This document shows positions 1 through 8,417 of a stretch of DNA of 44,319 nucleotides, one piece after another. Origin of the DNA: a virus; the IMG/VR virus record IMGVR_UViG_3300042301_003756, positions 1 through 44,319 of that record, one strand, 5' to 3'. The notes beneath the pieces were generated by a model. The model was not told the DNA's origin and ran no database searches. It saw only the letters and a program-made list of their open reading frames with translations. Both the position numbers and the translations under genes were made by a program. The stretch's first letter is position 1. Every line of letters begins with the position of its first letter.

Positions 1-1
1 A

Positions 2-358
2 GTTACACCAGATGAGGTGAAAAAAAACTGGGCTAGTTTAAGAGAAGCTGATTCAAACGAAACAGTCGGTATTGTCTCTGACAGAGGTAAATTAATGGCT
101 GGTTATTTTAAGGAAGGTCGTTTGGTATCCATTGGCGATAGAATTTTATTTGACGTTAACGGAAACTTGGCTAAAATGGGTGGTGGTTACCCAACTGGCG
201 GATTTAAAAATGAAACATCTGTTGAAGAACTTGAACAAGATATTTGCAAATCTTATGATGAGATAATCGATATCTTTAAAAAAGATGCGCCAGAAGAAGT
301 TTCTTTAAATGAAAGTACATACGAAATAATTAAAACGAGTGTTGAGTGTAAACTCTAA
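2..358 (+). CDS. 3' end of an unknown phage gene (5' truncated)
   Basis: The reading frame is already open at the left edge of the window (V-T-P-D-E-V-K-K...) and ends at TAA 356-358, so this is probably the C-terminal ~118 residues of a longer protein. A GTG at 17 could be read as a start, but nothing favours it. The visible part has a beta-rich stretch (GIVSDRGKLMAGYFKEGRLVS) followed by an acidic helical tail. I do not recognise the family. The gene converges on the minus-strand oxygenase gene across a shared bidirectional terminator. Confidence 0.6.
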   Translation, partial: VTPDEVKKNWASLREADSNETVGIVSDRGKLMAGYFKEGRLVSIGDRILFDVNGNLAKMGGGYPTGGFKNETSVEELEQDICKSYDEIIDIFKKDAPEEVSLNESTYEIIKTSVECKL

Positions 359-393
359 AAACATTTATCTTAAAACAAAGAATGGGATCAAAT

Positions 394-419
394 AAAAAAA
401 GGGGCATATGCCCCTTTTT
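394..419. terminator. Bidirectional intrinsic terminator
   Basis: A perfect palindrome (ggggcatatgcccc, 401-414) is flanked by an A-run on the left and a T-run on the right. It can therefore end transcription from both converging genes. Confidence 0.85.
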
Positions 420-438
420 CGTTTATCTTAATCACAAA

Positions 439-1077
439 TTAAATTTTTTCAAAGTATCCACCAACAACAAAACTGGTTATACCGTTTATTGATTTTTTAT
501 CGTTAGTAACGAATTTTTCTGGGTCAACCAAACGAAAATCAACAGATACACGTGTATCTTCGGTTGTATTAATTTTATTACCATGCATTAAATTAGCACC
601 GCTAAAAACTAATATCTCACCGTACTTAACGTCATATGATCTGTAATCCCCTAAGTCTTCAATACTTTCGCACCAAATGGTATTTGTATCATAGGTATCG
701 GTAAAGGGCATCCAAAAGTTAAGCTCATCAACACCGTGGTTATAGGTTTTATCCTTATGCCACTCACCAACACCAAGGTTATTAACCAAATGTGCACGGA
801 ATGTGGGGATTTTTTGGTAGATGATTGAATCATAACCAAATTTTTCAGCAAGGTGTTTTACAAACTCAACATACAAAGGATAAAACTTTTCCTCAAATTT
901 ATTATAGTAGGCCTTGTGCCATGCGGTTGATTGATCCTTATCTCTTGATAATAAATCGTAATTTTCAAGCTGGTGGATTTTCTCCAAACTATCAACCTCT
1001 AAGATTTCTTTGACGATTTCTTTAAACGGATACTTTTGAGTATCGTAGATAATTTTGTAAGGTGTGTTAATATACAT
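439..1077 (-). CDS. 2-oxoglutarate/Fe(II)-dependent oxygenase-like protein
   Basis: This 212-residue protein has the metal triad of the 2OG-Fe(II) oxygenase fold: H107-x-D109 in GEWHKDKTYNHG, distal H165 in ANLMHGN, and R176 (TRVSVDFR) as the likely 2-oxoglutarate carboxylate ligand. The region GEILVFSGANLMHG is the typical strand before the distal histidine. The length fits single-domain members found in many large phages. The substrate cannot be read from the sequence; small-molecule, sugar or protein hydroxylation are all possible. No SD sequence precedes the ATG. It stands alone on the minus strand next to virion genes. It differs from the prolyl-hydroxylase-like enzyme at 28497-29159. 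Confidence 0.75.
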   Translation of the reverse strand: MYINTPYKIIYDTQKYPFKEIVKEILEVDSLEKIHQLENYDLLSRDKDQSTAWHKAYYNKFEEKFYPLYVEFVKHLAEKFGYDSIIYQKIPTFRAHLVNNLGVGEWHKDKTYNHGVDELNFWMPFTDTYDTNTIWCESIEDLGDYRSYDVKYGEILVFSGANLMHGNKINTTEDTRVSVDFRLVDPEKFVTNDKKSINGITSFVVGGYFEKI

Positions 1078-1137
1078 AAAAAATTTATTATTAAAAATAA
1101 ATAGTCGAAAAAAAAAGTAGATTCTGAAAATCGTAAA

Positions 1138-1145
1138 TATTTATA
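1138..1145 (+). promoter_or_regulatory. TATTTATA box, candidate phage promoter element
   Basis: The octamer TATTTATA lies 9 bp before the ATG at 1155. The same octamer, in the same orientation relative to the gene, precedes 2522 (2495-2502), 24530 (24505-24512) and 32744 (32707-32714), and on the minus strand 8260 (8273-8280) and 27669 (27700-27707). In an AT-rich genome some of these will be chance matches, so confidence is low. Confidence 0.3.
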
Positions 1146-1154
1146 ATAAAAAAG

Positions 1155-2198
1155 ATGTCAAGACGCCCGATAGCATTCAATAATTCAACCAAAACCGCTA
1201 ATTCCATTAAAAAAAATAAGGTGGAAGTTGGTGTTGCATCTGATAACTACGCAAGTAGTCCAGGTGGTTTAACTTGGTTTAATGGAGCTGATTCCACAAA
1301 TCAATATGTTATTTATTCAGATACCTTTAGTCTTGGTATTACAACATTGGCTAACGCCAAACCAGTTTGTTGGGCTAGTGGTGATATGACCGATGCAAAT
1401 GTTCTTAGGATGATCAACGGTTTACCAACAAGAAATAACCAGGCACCATTCACAACCATCGCCTCAGCATTGGAGTTTATTACAGCTAGTGCGATTTATA
1501 ACATGGTTAGTGGTACGCTTGATAACATTGTTACCGATGGTTTACTTTTAAATTTAGATGGTTCGCAAAAAGGCTCATACCCTGGTTCTGGAACGACTTG
1601 GTATGATTTAGCTGGTGGGGTTACGTCAACCCTATATAATGGTTCGGTTTATAATTCAGGGAACAACGGGGTTATGGTTTTTGATGGTGTTAATGATTAT
1701 GTTGATAGTGGTTATGATTTGAGTTGGAATAACACTAACTCGGTTACGGTTGATTTTTGGGTTAAACCATCAACTGTATCAGGTGGTAATTATGGTATAA
1801 TCGGTAAAGAGTACCCAAATTGGGAATGGGCGTTTTTTCAGTATAGTGGAAATCTACAGTTGGTTTACTGGAATACAGCTGGTGGTCACTCAAATGATAT
1901 GGATTTTTCTGTATACGCTTTCCCAACACCAAATATTTGGTATCATATTGTTTACACATGGAATGGATCTGTAAGTTCTTTCTACATTAACGGGACATTA
2001 GCTGGCACCAAAACATCAGTAAACCCAACGATAAACCAAAACAGGTCTAATAATGTTATGATAGGTGGTCATACTTACATTTGGGCTGATGGTTATTGGT
2101 CTGGTAGCATCGGTGCTGTTAAATTCTATAATAAAGCGTTATCTGGTTCTGAGATCACACAAAATTATAATGCTTCAAAAACTAAATACGGTTTATAA
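1155..2198 (+). CDS. LamG-domain phage surface protein (short form)
   Basis: This 347-residue protein has two parts. Residues 1 to ~120 form a module shared with the 4876-6552 protein: the R-P-I-A-F-N-N-S start, the GGLTWFN motif and an alpha-helical end. Residues ~125-345 form a LamG/concanavalin-like jelly roll, with the entry motif LNLDGSQKGSYPGSGTTWYDL, then VMVFDGVNDYV, VTVDFWVKP and FYINGTLAG. Such domains bind glycans and occur in tail fibres and capsid decoration proteins. There is no signal peptide, which fits a virion protein rather than an exported one. The stop overlaps the next ATG (TAATG), so the two are probably co-translated. Confidence 0.8.
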   Translation: MSRRPIAFNNSTKTANSIKKNKVEVGVASDNYASSPGGLTWFNGADSTNQYVIYSDTFSLGITTLANAKPVCWASGDMTDANVLRMINGLPTRNNQAPFTTIASALEFITASAIYNMVSGTLDNIVTDGLLLNLDGSQKGSYPGSGTTWYDLAGGVTSTLYNGSVYNSGNNGVMVFDGVNDYVDSGYDLSWNNTNSVTVDFWVKPSTVSGGNYGIIGKEYPNWEWAFFQYSGNLQLVYWNTAGGHSNDMDFSVYAFPTPNIWYHIVYTWNGSVSSFYINGTLAGTKTSVNPTINQNRSNNVMIGGHTYIWADGYWSGSIGAVKFYNKALSGSEITQNYNASKTKYGL

Positions 2199-2449
2199 TG
2201 TCACACGAAAATAGAGAATTTGTAATAATAAATGTTTCCGAAATAAGTAAGATCAATTTCAATGAGGTTTTGGAAACCTCGTCAGAAACATTAAGAATGT
2301 CAAAAGACAAAAATAAAACCTTCTTTAAATGGGAAGGTGATCCGCCAGAATTCTTAACTGATTTAACAACAAATGAGGGGCCTTATACGTACACTCAAAT
2401 GGTTAATATATTGAACACGGAAGAATGGTCTGGGGCTGAAACGCCTTAA
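2198..2449 (+). CDS. Small conserved-type phage protein, unknown
   Basis: This 83-residue acidic protein starts at an ATG that shares its first base with the last base of the upstream stop codon, so it is translationally coupled to the LamG gene. It has no membrane segment. Its C-terminal half (FFKWEGDPPEFLTDL then YTYTQMVNILNTEEW) is rich in aromatics. The coupling suggests a partner or assembly factor for the LamG protein, but that is inference from position only. Confidence 0.65.
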   Translation: MSHENREFVIINVSEISKINFNEVLETSSETLRMSKDKNKTFFKWEGDPPEFLTDLTTNEGPYTYTQMVNILNTEEWSGAETP

Positions 2450-2521
2450 TATAAAATTATTACCATAAAAGGTGTTTTATTAGCATTTTTATGATATTTA
2501 TATAAATAAATACGAATTATT

Positions 2522-3532
2522 ATGAAAAAACCTATTTTAAATGAAGAAATCGCAAGATTACGTAAAATGATGGGGCTTAATGAAAATTTTGAAATGCCCT
2601 CAAAAAGCGAATTTGAATTAAATGGAAGACCTGTTGATGTTAGTGATATGAATACAGTTTCGCCTAATTCACCAGATGGTGAATGGGGTGTGGAAAACCT
2701 TTTCTATTATGATAATAATGAAGAATTAACACCAGAAGAGTGTGAAGAATTCAAATCTAAATATAAAGACTACCTTAATGATGTTTTAGGTCAAGAAGGT
2801 GATGACGCAATGGCTAGAAGATTCGATTCGTATTGGCAAGGTGAAAGTTATAACCCAGAAGAAAAAATGAACGAGGGTACTTGGGAAGTTGACCCAACAT
2901 ATACACACTTTGCTATTAGTAAGAATGATGGTAAAATCTACAATGGTTGGGAATATGATTCTGATACAGATAAAGAATCAATACTTTATTATTGTAAAAT
3001 GGATTTAAACGATATGGATTTAAACCCAAAAGACTTTAAAATCAATTCAAAAAAATTCTTATTAGGTAAAGGTTTTGACCCATTTGATTCTGACAATTGG
3101 AAAAATACAAGAATGGACGAAATTGGTGTGGACGAGAATAAAGACCCAGAAGAAAAAATGGTTTCATTTGATGATTTAATTTCACAAGAGGATCAAGCTA
3201 TGATCGATGCTCATGATGAGGAAGAAGCTAACAAATACGCTTCAAAAAATTACGATGATGTTGAGTCTGGTGCAATCGATGAAGATTGGGGTAGTTCTGA
3301 TCAAGGGTATATGAATAAAATGATTCATGATGACCTTAACCAACCAACAGAGTTTAGTTTTGGGATGTTTGATGATCTAAAAAGTGCCGCTGCGGGAGCT
3401 GTGGATCATTTTTGGGATGATTGGGAAGAATATAAAACTGATAGGGGTGGTTTAGTAATGAAAGCTATGAAATTATATCTAAGAAGATATTTTCCAGATT
3501 GGTACGAAAATGTGTCAAAAATGTTCTCATAA
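2522..3532 (+). CDS. Predicted internal head protein with capsid-targeting-like leader
   Basis: This 336-residue, strongly acidic protein has an N-terminus MKKPILNEEIARLRKMMG followed by LNE. That matches, almost residue for residue, the starts of the proteins at 3533, 6591 and 7373. In T4, a short amphipathic leader of this kind targets internal proteins into the prohead and is removed by the gp21 protease after Leu/Ile-x-Glu; here L-N-E at residues 19-21 would be that site. The body has no recognised fold, with many D/E/N residues and a C-terminal region rich in aromatics and basic residues (LKLYLRRYFPDWYENV-like). A TATTTATATAAATA element lies just upstream. The next gene starts directly after its stop. 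Confidence 0.7.
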   Translation: MKKPILNEEIARLRKMMGLNENFEMPSKSEFELNGRPVDVSDMNTVSPNSPDGEWGVENLFYYDNNEELTPEECEEFKSKYKDYLNDVLGQEGDDAMARRFDSYWQGESYNPEEKMNEGTWEVDPTYTHFAISKNDGKIYNGWEYDSDTDKESILYYCKMDLNDMDLNPKDFKINSKKFLLGKGFDPFDSDNWKNTRMDEIGVDENKDPEEKMVSFDDLISQEDQAMIDAHDEEEANKYASKNYDDVESGAIDEDWGSSDQGYMNKMIHDDLNQPTEFSFGMFDDLKSAAAGAVDHFWDDWEEYKTDRGGLVMKAMKLYLRRYFPDWYENVSKMFS

Positions 3533-4003
3533 ATGAAAAAGGTGATATTAACAGAAGAAATATCTAAAATACGTTCAATGATGGGTTTGAATGAAGAGGG
3601 TATTTCATATGACCCATCAAAAATAGATGAGTTTGTTGCTGAAGCAAAAAAAGACATTCAGATGGGTACAGCGTTGATTGAAAAATTTGGATCAGCGGTT
3701 GTTAATTCATCACTTGTTAGCATTTTTGAAAACTTGGAAAAGATGAAAGCTGCACAACAAAAAATGGAAGAAAGCCGAAAATATCTTGAAAATAAATATA
3801 ACAAATTTTATAATATCGTTGAGATGTATGAAGTCGGTGAATATCCAGATAATGTTAGTGAATTAGACGATTTAGCTAATCAACTAGATAACCACTCTAT
3901 GACGGTATATCAATTATCAGATACCTTTGAGGAGCTTATTAATATGACTGAGAAAATTAGTAGGTATAACGAAGAATTATTCAAAACACAAACAATTAAT
4001 TAA
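3533..4003 (+). CDS. Predicted internal head protein, coiled coil
   Basis: This 156-residue protein carries the same leader (MKKVILTEEISKIRSMMG then LNE, residues 1-21) as its upstream neighbour. After the presumed cleavage site it is almost entirely helical, with heptad-like stretches around residues 60-100 (FENLEKMKAAQQKMEESRKY) and 115-150. The ATG directly abuts the upstream TAA, so translation is probably coupled. A role as a core/scaffold or a packaged, co-injected protein is inferred from the leader. The body matches no family I know. Confidence 0.7.
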   Translation: MKKVILTEEISKIRSMMGLNEEGISYDPSKIDEFVAEAKKDIQMGTALIEKFGSAVVNSSLVSIFENLEKMKAAQQKMEESRKYLENKYNKFYNIVEMYEVGEYPDNVSELDDLANQLDNHSMTVYQLSDTFEELINMTEKISRYNEELFKTQTIN

Positions 4004-4010
4004 ATAAATC

Positions 4011-4862
4011 ATGGCAACAGCAAGACCTTTCGCATATAATCCAGGATCACCAATAGCTGGAACAGAACAGCTCGGTGATTTGGCAGTTGGAACACCTGAC
4101 GGTGGTTTCACAAGTGATCCACAATTTTGGAATGGACCTGACGAAGAGTTGGGTTATACAATCGCATTACCAGTTTCAGGTAACACGCAACCAACACCAA
4201 TACCTGGTGTAACAGCTTCTGTTCGTTTTATTAGATCAAGCGGTGTAACGGAAGAATCTTTTATTGGATTGGTTAACACACAATTCGGTCAAAATTTTGA
4301 TTCGGGTAACGAAGCAAAGGTTTGGTTAGATAGCCAGGGTTACTGGAGTAGCTGGCCAGGTTTCGGTAGTTCAGGATTCCAATGGATGACAATGACTAGT
4401 ATCACAGATGCGAATGCAGCTGGTATAGGCCAAAACAATGTTACTGTCGCAATTACACAAAGCAATGGTGGTATGGAGATAGAAAATGGTATGTACGCTC
4501 CAACAACGTTCCCAGAGACATATGGTATCCCACTTAGTGGGAATCAAATACGAAACACTGAAAGCGGTGTGTTTACAGCAACATTTAGCCAACCTGTTAC
4601 AGACGCTTTGGTTGCGTTTGCTAGTGTTGGTAACCCTGGATTACCAGTTCCAGTTCAAGTATCGGCACCATTCACACCAATTTGGGAACAGGCAACAACT
4701 TATCAAAACCCATCAGGGCCAACACAATACACCCAATTTACTGGACAAGAAGGATTTAATATTATTCGTATAGATGGTACGGTAACTAGTGTAAGCTTTA
4801 CTTATACTGTTACAGAATTCTATTGTACAGTTTGTTTCGGATTTGTTGATCAAAACGCATAA
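4011..4862 (+). CDS. Phage surface/tail protein, beta-rich
   Basis: This 283-residue protein begins MATARPFAYNPGSPIAG, echoing the R-P-I-A-F-N-N-S and K-V-V-A-Y-N-S-G starts of the neighbouring LamG proteins. The N-terminal ~115 residues contain LGYTIALPVSGNTQPTPIPG and EAKVWLDSQGYWSSW, a pattern seen in appendage proteins of Bacteroidetes phages. The C-terminal half is all-beta and ends in a Cys pair (FYCTVCFGFVD). No signal peptide is present. It lies 7 bp after the coiled-coil gene and 13 bp before the next LamG gene, in one plus-strand block. A role as a virion surface component is inferred from this context. Confidence 0.65.
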   Translation: MATARPFAYNPGSPIAGTEQLGDLAVGTPDGGFTSDPQFWNGPDEELGYTIALPVSGNTQPTPIPGVTASVRFIRSSGVTEESFIGLVNTQFGQNFDSGNEAKVWLDSQGYWSSWPGFGSSGFQWMTMTSITDANAAGIGQNNVTVAITQSNGGMEIENGMYAPTTFPETYGIPLSGNQIRNTESGVFTATFSQPVTDALVAFASVGNPGLPVPVQVSAPFTPIWEQATTYQNPSGPTQYTQFTGQEGFNIIRIDGTVTSVSFTYTVTEFYCTVCFGFVDQNA

Positions 4863-4875
4863 ATTATATTAAAAA

Positions 4876-6552
4876 ATGGCTAATAAAGTCGTAGCATATA
4901 ATAGTGGAACAGTAACAGCTTATGGTACCAAATATGGTAACAACGAAGTTGGAAATGTTGCTAATAACTATAGGGTAAACACTGGTGGTTTAACTTGGTA
5001 TAACTCACCCACACATAGCAATGATTATGTTATGATTTCCAACTCATATGAGCTTGGGTTTAGCACGCAAGGTAACGCAAAACCTTTATTTTGGGTGGCT
5101 AGCAGTGATGCTGATTTTTTAGCGATAGTAAACAAATTAAACGACAGACGTGGTATGGCTTTGTTGAATACGGTTGCGGCTGCTGTAATCTGGGTTAACG
5201 CTAGTAACAAATATTATTTGATTAATACACCAAATCTCGTAACTTCGGGACTTATTATGCAATTAGACGCTAATGAAACCGATAGTTACCCTGGTTCAGG
5301 TACGACAATTTTTGATTTAACAGGGTCATTCAATAATACTTTATCGGGTGGGGCAACCTACACAATTCTTAATGGAATAAAATGTTTTGATTGTACGACA
5401 GGAACTAATAAGGTTGTTGTAAATGGAACAGGCCCTACCTTACCAACATCGGGATATACATATATTACTTGGGCTAGATTAGATTCAGACAATATCGCAT
5501 CATTTAGAACACTACTTACCACAAACACACCTAAATACACGCCAATTACAATTCCTAATGGAACAAATACGTTGGGTTATTGGGATACTGAATTTAGAAG
5601 TTCTGGATATGATTTATCTGGTCAAACTGATCTTTGGGTTCAGTACTCAGTGGTCGGGGATAGTTCATCACAAACATTCTACATTAATAATATAGAAGTC
5701 GGTGATCCTATTTCTTTTGGTGCGGGTGGTACCACACATTGGACTTGGGGTAATAATCAGGGACCAAGTCAACCATTTGGGTACTTAGCGAATTTATATT
5801 TTTATAATAGGAAATTAACGTTAGGAGAAATAACACAACAATACAATTATTTGGCCCCAAGATTTGTGGCACCTGTAACAAGTAACCTTAGGTTATATTA
5901 TGACCCAAGTAATTTATCAAGTTACCCTGGAACAGGTACGACAATTAATGATTTATCAGGTAATGGTTTGAATGGTACAATGTCCAATATCACATATACA
6001 TCACCATACTTCACATATAATGGAACTTCATCACAAGTTCAAGTTGCGGATAATGTGTTATTAGAACCAGGAAGTGGCGATTGGACTATAGAAGTATGGG
6101 TTAATCAAGCAGTATCGGGTAACGATGTTGTAATTGGAAAGTTTGATAATGGTGGTCTTACTGTAGATGTAAGTTATAGTATCAGAACAACTAATACTAC
6201 ATACTACGCTCAATTAGGTTCAGGTAGTGGTAGTGGTTCATCATTGTTTGTTAATAGTACAAACTACGTTGGAACGATTGGTACTTGGTATCAGATAGTT
6301 TATGTGTTTACTAATGTCGCATCTAATACACTTGAAACATTTGTAAATGGTGTAAGTATAGGAAGTGTAAGTCATAGTTTACCAAGTATATTAAACTCAA
6401 CTAACCCACTTTACATAGGTAGTTATAATGGGGGGGAATACTCTCAATGGTTTGATGGAAAAATTGGTATTACACGTTTATACAACACATCACTTACCTC
6501 TACCCAAGTTTTACAAAACTTTAATGCGGATAAATCAAAATACGGATTATAA
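4876..6552 (+). CDS. Double LamG-domain phage surface protein
   Basis: This 558-residue paralogue of the 1155-2198 protein keeps the N-terminal module (MANKVVAYNSG, GGLTWYN, HSNDYVMISNSYELGFSTQGNAKP), then has two LamG jelly rolls. The first runs from about residue 122 (LIMQLDANETDSYPGSGTT) and the second from about residue 340 (LRLYYDPSNLSSYPGTGTT). Both end with the same tail type (YNYLAPRF and FNADKSKYGL). The repeated entry motif shows an internal duplication. A glycan-binding tail or capsid appendage is the likely role. The gene ends 20 bp before a bidirectional terminator. Confidence 0.8.
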   Translation: MANKVVAYNSGTVTAYGTKYGNNEVGNVANNYRVNTGGLTWYNSPTHSNDYVMISNSYELGFSTQGNAKPLFWVASSDADFLAIVNKLNDRRGMALLNTVAAAVIWVNASNKYYLINTPNLVTSGLIMQLDANETDSYPGSGTTIFDLTGSFNNTLSGGATYTILNGIKCFDCTTGTNKVVVNGTGPTLPTSGYTYITWARLDSDNIASFRTLLTTNTPKYTPITIPNGTNTLGYWDTEFRSSGYDLSGQTDLWVQYSVVGDSSSQTFYINNIEVGDPISFGAGGTTHWTWGNNQGPSQPFGYLANLYFYNRKLTLGEITQQYNYLAPRFVAPVTSNLRLYYDPSNLSSYPGTGTTINDLSGNGLNGTMSNITYTSPYFTYNGTSSQVQVADNVLLEPGSGDWTIEVWVNQAVSGNDVVIGKFDNGGLTVDVSYSIRTTNTTYYAQLGSGSGSGSSLFVNSTNYVGTIGTWYQIVYVFTNVASNTLETFVNGVSIGSVSHSLPSILNSTNPLYIGSYNGGEYSQWFDGKIGITRLYNTSLTSTQVLQNFNADKSKYGL

Positions 6553-6572
6553 CAATTACAATTTCTTAAGAC

Positions 6573-6604
6573 AAAAAAAAAAAGGAGCTTTTAAGCTCCT
6601 TTTT
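6573..6604. terminator. Bidirectional terminator containing the stop codon of the minus gene
   Basis: The inverted repeat aaaggagctt/ttaagctccttt has an A-run on the left and a T-run on the right. It ends the plus-strand LamG block and the minus-strand operon. The minus CDS stop (6593-6591) sits in the centre of the hairpin. Confidence 0.85.
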
Positions 6605-7121
6605 CATTTTCTTTAATTATTAGTTCACCTAGAACTTCCATTTTCCCGAGCAGTTCTTGAAAATCTATTTGTTCAATACCCATATCATCTTTAGTGGATG
6701 TGTATAGTTTTTCTAACAAATCTTTGTATTCTTTTTTAGCGTCTTCCATATCCAACTCACCTTTGGAAGCTTTTTCGTAATATTCTAATTTCACTTCGAA
6801 GTGATGGTATGTTAATAAAGCGAGACCACCTTTTTCTTTTGCGTTATCAACTATTTTTTCAGCACCACCCAATCTTGTCTCAGCGAATGATTCAAGTTTT
6901 GTTGAGTCGTCTTCGGCCAATTCAATGGGGTTAGCTCTACCATGTGTTGTTCTTACACTAGATGGTGCGTTACCAACAGGGTTAGCTGGGCCACGACCAA
7001 CACCATCAGTCCATTTACGTTTTGTTGTACCAGTGGGGTTTTGTGATTGAGGGGTTGACCCATCCTCATTTAAACCCATCATAGTTTTTATACGTGATAT
7101 TTGTTCGTTAATGTTTTCCAT
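6591..7121 (-). CDS. Predicted internal head protein with capsid-targeting-like leader
   Basis: I start at the ATG at 7121 because MENINEQISRIKTMMGLNE then aligns with the leaders at 2522 and 3533; an in-frame ATG at 7133 is also possible. The product is 176 residues. After the L-N-E site there is a Pro/Thr/Arg-rich linker (~residues 20-50), then a helical domain (ETRLGGAEKIVDNAKEKG, YHHFEVKLEYYEKASKGEL). It lies 4 bp after the stop of the membrane protein gene, in the operon 8260-6591. Fold and activity are unknown. Packaging into the head is inferred from the leader only. Confidence 0.7.
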   Translation of the reverse strand: MENINEQISRIKTMMGLNEDGSTPQSQNPTGTTKRKWTDGVGRGPANPVGNAPSSVRTTHGRANPIELAEDDSTKLESFAETRLGGAEKIVDNAKEKGGLALLTYHHFEVKLEYYEKASKGELDMEDAKKEYKDLLEKLYTSTKDDMGIEQIDFQELLGKMEVLGELIIKENEKGA

Positions 7122-7125
7122 TTTT

Positions 7126-7371
7126 TTAATCATTTTTACTGTTATTAAATATATCTTCGATATCCTTAAAATCATCATTATCAGTTAAAGCTCTATAACT
7201 TGTGTAAGTTATTAATAACACAAATTCAAAAAATAATGTGTATATTATCGGGTGCCAATCTAATGGGTTTACTTTACCGATGGTAAGAGCTAAAATACCG
7301 TATACAAAACCACATTGGAATATCATCAAAACCAAAAACGGTATTATGTATAAACGGATGAGCTCTTTCAT
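7126..7371 (-). CDS. Small two-helix membrane protein
   Basis: This 81-residue protein has two hydrophobic segments, about residues 6-32 (LYIIPFLVLMIFQCGFVYGI) and 41-60 (PIIYTLFFEFVLLITYTSY), and a short acidic C-terminal tail. Size and topology fit a holin-like or host-membrane-modifying protein, but no family motif is visible and the lysis genes lie elsewhere. It sits between two genes with head-targeting-like leaders and follows the upstream gene by 1 bp, so it belongs to the same transcript. Confidence 0.6.
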   Translation of the reverse strand: MKELIRLYIIPFLVLMIFQCGFVYGILALTIGKVNPLDWHPIIYTLFFEFVLLITYTSYRALTDNDDFKDIEDIFNNSKND

Positions 7372-7372
7372 T

Positions 7373-8260
7373 TTAGTTAATGTAGTTTGTCAATTCATAT
7401 TTACCAGATTCCATCCTATATAAAGATATTTGCAACATTTTTCTAGCTGGAACACCATCCTTCATTAATTCAACGCTGTAGCTAACAGTTTTTCCATAAG
7501 CAACATGTTCTGGGTTAATACTTTCCCAATTAACAGTATAACCTTTATGGGTAGCATATTCTTCAGCTGATTGTAAAGCACCAGCTTGTGTTTCAAAATA
7601 TGTTTCTTGTTGGAGTTTTCTCGCCTCACCCATTTCTTCGTTTTCATATACTGGGCCGTCTTTACCACCTCTTGTTTGCATGAAAGATTTTTCTTCTTCT
7701 CTAATATTTAAATCATCCAAAGCATCTCTGGTACCTTTAAAACCAGGGATTTCATCTGTATTTTCCTCTTCATCACCGAACAAGTCATTAATTAATGACC
7801 CCACCATCCCTTCGAAATTGATGTCGTTACCATACTTACCCATGTTCCAAACATGTTTTAAAGCGTTTTCAAGGTAAGCAGCTCTATTATCAGAACTAAC
7901 CATACTACCTTCCATCGCAAGATCCCATCCACCAATTGCGGATTCCTCATTTTTTTCAAATGTTTCTGGATCTCTATCTTGTTTATTAGCGGTTGCGTAA
8001 TAAACTTCTTCACCTTTTTCTTTACCGTACTGGTCTTTGAATTTATCTTTAACCTCAACGTTCTCATCGGTTTCTTCTTCTCTCATGGAACCAACTATAT
8101 CTGTAGGGGAAATTTCTTGTACAGCATCTTTACCATAGTTAATCTCATAGTCATCATCTTCTGGTGACATATTTGTAACTTTACCACTTGGGCTAGTATG
8201 TTTAACACCCATCATTTCTTGTATTCTGGTAAGTTCTTCGTTTAAGGTAATTTTTTTCAT
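7373..8260 (-). CDS. Predicted internal head protein, leader variant
   Basis: The start at 8260 gives MKKITLNEELTRIQEMMG, the leader shared with the other head-type proteins; the frame is open further upstream but without similarity. Here the residues after MMG are VKHTSPSG instead of LNE, so the canonical cleavage glutamate is missing. The 295-residue body is acidic in the first two thirds. It ends in a conserved-looking domain (AEEYATHKGYTVNWES, YGKTVSYSVELMKDGVPARK) that resembles small domains found in many phage proteins. TATTTATA (8280-8273) precedes the start. It is the first gene of the operon 8260-6591. Confidence 0.65.
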   Translation of the reverse strand: MKKITLNEELTRIQEMMGVKHTSPSGKVTNMSPEDDDYEINYGKDAVQEISPTDIVGSMREEETDENVEVKDKFKDQYGKEKGEEVYYATANKQDRDPETFEKNEESAIGGWDLAMEGSMVSSDNRAAYLENALKHVWNMGKYGNDINFEGMVGSLINDLFGDEEENTDEIPGFKGTRDALDDLNIREEEKSFMQTRGGKDGPVYENEEMGEARKLQQETYFETQAGALQSAEEYATHKGYTVNWESINPEHVAYGKTVSYSVELMKDGVPARKMLQISLYRMESGKYELTNYIN

Positions 8261-8326
8261 AAAAGCTTTTATTATAAATACTTTTATAAACGAAAAAAAG
8301 ACGGTATTGGTAATTAAAATCTTAAG

Positions 8327-8400
8327 TCGTCCTAGCTGGACTCGAACCAACGACCTTCTGCGTATCAGGCAGACGCTCTAACCAACTGAGCTACAGGACG
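8327..8400 (-). tRNA. tRNA-Ile(GAT)
   Basis: Cloverleaf on the minus strand with a 7-bp acceptor (CGTCCTG/TAGGACG, one G-U), TA at 8-9, anticodon loop CTGATAC with anticodon GAT, and T-arm GTTCGAGTC. No 3' CCA is encoded. It is the last tRNA of the array. Confidence 0.93.
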
Positions 8401-8417
8401 ATAAATTAGATTTTGCT

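Noticed and set aside
8261-8350. Upstream extension of the 8260 gene
   Set aside because: The extension reaches into tRNA-Ile, and the leader similarity starts exactly at the ATG at 8260.
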